Shown here: piece after piece, positions 54,165-56,469 of the stretch | Numbering within the stretch: the stretch's first letter is position 1 | Layout: each line of letters begins with the position of its first letter | Source: JBAXGW01 sp037139195 | GTDB taxonomy: Bacteria; Bacteroidota; Bacteroidia; Bacteroidales; JAHJDW01 | Direction of reading: 5' to 3' | NCBI GenBank assembly: GCA_037139195.1 | Contig: JBAXGW010000025.1 | Location: 1 to 56,469 of the forward strand | Length of the DNA stretch: 56,469 nt | The notes under the pieces: generated by a model | Database searches by the model: none | What the model was told of the DNA's origin: nothing | What the model saw: the letters and a program-made list of their open reading frames with translations, nothing else | Made by a program: the position numbers and the translations under genes

Positions 54165-55382
54165 TTATTCAGGTTTAGTCCAGAATAAATTCGGGTTTAG
54201 CGTTTGATAATCAGAACTAATAATTATTCTATTGTCTTTTGATTTATCCTTTTTAATATATTCAAGATAATCAACAGGAATCAATTCACAATACTTTGCA
54301 ACACCCTGTTCATAATTGAACTCACTGCTAATTGGACATTGAAGCCTATAGAGATTTTTAGCCATATAATCATATAAATATCCCTCCTTGCTTTGAGACG
54401 AACTACGATTCCAATTTGCATCAGGGTTTAGAATTAATGGCTTACCATTAATTAACCGCTCTCTTACTTCCTGCAAAGACAATAAATCTCCCTTTTCATC
54501 CATTACATATGCTTCGAAAGTTGGGTCAATCCATATCCATTTTTGAAACGTTCTTGAATAAACCATATTTATTACATGACAATCATTGTCAGTTGAATCT
54601 TTCGGTAAACATGTTACAAATCTAGATTGATAGCCCATTGATAAATATACATCGTTTAATAGTATTGCTAAGCCTCTGCAATTCAATGTTTTATTTTCAT
54701 TCTTGCAAATTGTAATCATATCTAATGCATTTCTTTTTGATGGAATCCCTTTTGACCCATCATGACGGATTATATTATGCACCCATCTCATCAAATTAAT
54801 AAACCTTGATATTTCGTTTCCATTTCCTGCAATAGAATCTAACTTATAAAGTTTGCGTAATTTCATCAGATTCGAATCATTAGCCGATTGATATGTGAAC
54901 GCAGGTATTACAGTTTTATCATCAATATTATATTTTGAAGCCTTCTTTAATGTATCCAGATTTTTAAATAAATATTTATGAGCATAACTCAGGCATTTCT
55001 CAAACCTTTTCTCTTTTCTTAAATTATCCAAGTCGGAATCAACTAATAAATGCCCATAATCAGTATACTTAGATTTTTCAAGATAATCTAATGCTTTTTG
55101 ATTATTTCCAGTGATTGAATAAGTGCAAGCAAAATTATAATAAGCATTTAACAAGTATGAATCAAAGGATTCTTGATTGCTTTTATCAAACTTGCTGAAA
55201 TTAATAATGAAACTCTCTAGGATTTTACGATATCCTGAAGTATCCCTTTTATTATAAGCGTCCATCATTAAGCTATCTTGCTGGCTCGCATATTTATTAA
55301 ACTCTATTTCGTTTTTTGTTTGAGAGTTGACTATTTGAGTAGTTAAAACTATTACTATAAGAGCCGAAAATCTAAGAAACAT
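54165..55382 (-). CDS. Transglutaminase-like secreted protein
   Basis: The protein has 405 residues. A signal peptide (F-S-A-L-I-V-I-V-L-T-T-Q-I-V-N-S-Q) is followed by a helical, TPR-like part (Y-Y-N-F-A-C-T-Y-S-I-T-G-N-N-Q-K-A-L-D-Y-L). The C-terminal half has a transglutaminase-type Cys-His-Asp set: Cys235 in L-N-C-R-G-L-A, His269 in D-C-H-V-I-N-M-V and Asp286 in W-I-D-P-T-F. Most bacterial members are thiol proteases or have unknown roles. It stands alone, with terminators on both sides. Confidence 0.82.
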   Translation of the reverse strand: MFLRFSALIVIVLTTQIVNSQTKNEIEFNKYASQQDSLMMDAYNKRDTSGYRKILESFIINFSKFDKSNQESFDSYLLNAYYNFACTYSITGNNQKALDYLEKSKYTDYGHLLVDSDLDNLRKEKRFEKCLSYAHKYLFKNLDTLKKASKYNIDDKTVIPAFTYQSANDSNLMKLRKLYKLDSIAGNGNEISRFINLMRWVHNIIRHDGSKGIPSKRNALDMITICKNENKTLNCRGLAILLNDVYLSMGYQSRFVTCLPKDSTDNDCHVINMVYSRTFQKWIWIDPTFEAYVMDEKGDLLSLQEVRERLINGKPLILNPDANWNRSSSQSKEGYLYDYMAKNLYRLQCPISSEFNYEQGVAKYCELIPVDYLEYIKKDKSKDNRIIISSDYQTLNPNLFWTKPE

Positions 55383-55584
55383 AAATGAATATTTTAATTT
55401 TAATAGTGCTTTAAATAATTTCTTGCAAGTTACAAAAAAATCTAAGTTTTGTGCTAAACTTATACTGACTTTAGCCTATTCTCACGCCCATTCCTCTCCT
55501 AGTTATACACCACTGTGCGTTCTGAAAATACAATAACAACAAGGCTTTCAGAGGTTTCAAAAATACACAATTTAACCAAATTGA

Positions 55585-55619
55585 CAAAAAAAATCTCGAG
55601 TTTTATGCAAACTCGAGAT
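55585..55619 (-). terminator. Terminator after the Rpn-type cassette
   Basis: AATCTCGAGTTT (55591-55602) and AAACTCGAGATT (55608-55619) are perfect 12-bp arms around a 5-nt loop. On the minus strand they are followed by eight T residues, ending transcription from the right-edge genes. Confidence 0.85.
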
Positions 55620-55670
55620 TCTCAAAAAACTCATTTAAACAATCATTTATCCAATTCGTTATTTCAGGGT

Positions 55671-55940
55671 TCATACCAGACGAACTTGGTCTTCAGATAA
55701 TCCAGTTAATTCAGAAATTTCGGGAACAGAAAAGCCTTTCTTTTTCATAGTAATTGCAATTTCATGTGCCCTTTCATTTTTTGCAGAGTCAACAATATTG
55801 ACCATATCTCTGTAGTATTTCAGGTTGTCTTCGTATTCTCTTCTTTCCTGAACAGTGAACGTTGCAATTTCAGCTGTTTTTAATAGTTTTTCAATTATTT
55901 TTTCCTGAAGTGCAATCTGTCTGTTTTGTAAGTGCTTCAA
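55671..55940 (-). pseudogene. Duplicated C-terminal cassette of an Rpn-family nuclease gene
   Basis: The frame has 89 residues from a possible TTG at 55940, three bases after the stop of the copy upstream. It begins L-K-H-L-Q-N-R-Q-I-A-L-Q-E-K, repeating the last third of the neighbouring gene, and includes the shared A-E-I-A-x-F-T-V-Q-E-R-R-E-Y-E-D-N. The tail differs: instead of G-I-E-Q-G-I-E-Q-G it reads N-E-R-A-H-E-I-A-I-T-M-K-K-K-G-F, then P-E-I-S-E-L-T-G-L-S-E-D-Q. It could be a dead duplication or a free-standing C-terminal protein. In E. coli Rpn genes, a small internally translated C-terminal protein counteracts the full-length one. Confidence 0.7.
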
Positions 55941-55943
55941 AAT

Positions 55944-56469
55944 TTAAAAATTATCGATTTGTTCTTTTGTAAGACCTGTGGATTTGATTATAACTTCAAT
56001 ATCCATTCCTAATTTTTTAAGATTTCGTGCAACATCTTCTTTGCCTTGCTCAATACCTTGCTCAATACCTTCTTCTTTTGCAGAGTCAACAATATTGACC
56101 ATATCTCTGTAGTATTTCAGGTTGTCTTCGTATTCTCTTCTTTCCTGAACAGTGAACATAGCAATTTCGGCTGTTTTGAATAGTTTTTCAAATATTTTTT
56201 CTTGTAGTGCAATTGGTCTGTTTTGCAAGTTCTGTAAGTGCTTCAAAACATACATCCATTTATCAAAATGCGTTTTAAGTTCGGATTCATCTTTCTTGAA
56301 CTTTGGAAGCTCTAAATAAATATAAGTTAACTTATCGTAAAATATAGATTTTGTTTCTATATCTGTAAGTTTAATCTTATGCATCAATTTATATGGTTCA
56401 TTTTTATGATCTTCAAATACTGCTGATGCGTTAAAATTTAAGTGTTAAATAAATCATATTGTTCTTTGA
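55944..56469 (-). pseudogene. Rpn-family PD-(D/E)XK nuclease/transposase, 5' end off window, frameshifted
   Basis: The clean frame runs from ATG 56387 to 55944 (147 residues) but stays open upstream to about 56427, reading N-A-S-A-V-F-E-D-H-K-N-E-P-Y-K-L before the ATG. The typical middle of the Rpn/PDDEXK_2 family is seen: I-K-L-T-D-I, I-Y-L-E-L-P-K-F-K-K, H-F-D-K-W-M-Y-V-L-K-H-L, then E-R-R-E-Y-E-D-N-L-K-Y-Y-R-D and the G-I-E-Q-G repeat tail. Upstream, K-E-Q-Y-D-L-F-N-T is in another frame, so one indel near 56425-56440 breaks the gene. The catalytic N-terminal part lies outside the window. Confidence 0.72.

Noticed and set aside
55515..55700. 61-codon plus-strand frame spanning the terminator hairpin
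   Set aside because: It reads through a perfect terminator stem and into the opposite-strand Rpn cassette; not a plausible gene.
1..56469. tRNA, rRNA or tmRNA genes
   Set aside because: I looked through the gaps for cloverleaf-like and T-loop sequences and found none; a tRNAscan/Infernal run would settle it.

Overview
This window looks like chromosomal DNA of an AT-rich Bacteroidota (Bacteroidetes) bacterium. The evidence is the family content: type IX secretion (T9SS) sorting domains, ELWxxDGT repeats, an S46 dipeptidyl peptidase, DUF4271 next to hemD, GH92, and an OmpA/PD40/TPR protein. Several gene starts are also preceded by the Bacteroidota -7 promoter motif TAnnTTTG. I see no rRNA, tRNA, CRISPR array, prophage or complete insertion sequence.

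Layout. 1-16080 (minus) is a single giant open frame that runs off the left edge. It encodes at least 5360 residues of a secreted repeat protein: signal peptide, Ig-like N-terminus, about 45 HYR-like modules, then about ten Calx-beta repeats. 16.4-20.2 kb holds a T9SS cargo protein, gpsA and an ELWxxDGT-repeat T9SS cargo. 20.4-25.3 kb holds rpoN with a PAP2-like membrane protein, then an OmpA-family envelope protein with the domain order of the T9SS protein PorE, coupled to an omega-amidase-type nitrilase. 25.4-28.4 kb is an eroding accessory patch: an AraC regulator with a convincing direct-repeat operator, a SnoaL-like protein, a truncated SDR remnant, a palindromic repeat, a TonB-C-terminal protein whose signal peptide is out of frame, and a lipoprotein. 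28.6-38.2 kb is mostly housekeeping: trpS, hflX, a zinc peptidase lipoprotein, an S46 peptidase, a methyltransferase and asnS. A decayed ModE-like DNA-binding protein lies between the two peptidases.

38.7-45.9 kb is a mannoside-use locus: LacI regulator, GH92 alpha-mannosidase lipoprotein, FucP-type sugar permease and ROK sugar kinase, followed by nadD. These genes could together sense, trim, import and phosphorylate mannose or a related sugar. 45.9-52.1 kb (minus) holds cdd with an O-antigen-ligase-like protein, then the run DUF4271-hemD-rnpA-yidD-S41 protease with several overlaps. 52.5-56.5 kb is accessory again: DUF2200, a frameshifted VOC gene, an intact VOC gene, a transglutaminase-like protein, and at the right edge a broken Rpn-type nuclease/transposase gene followed by a second copy of its C-terminal cassette.

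Most unusual points: the size and two-zone build of the giant protein; four 11-bp direct repeats at 38500-38543 laid out like a Pho box; a nested long hairpin with a displaced repeat copy at 38.2 kb; the AraC operator above a collapsed target operon; and the duplicated Rpn C-terminal cassette with an 82-bp identical block. I did not find a complete system that I can call new.
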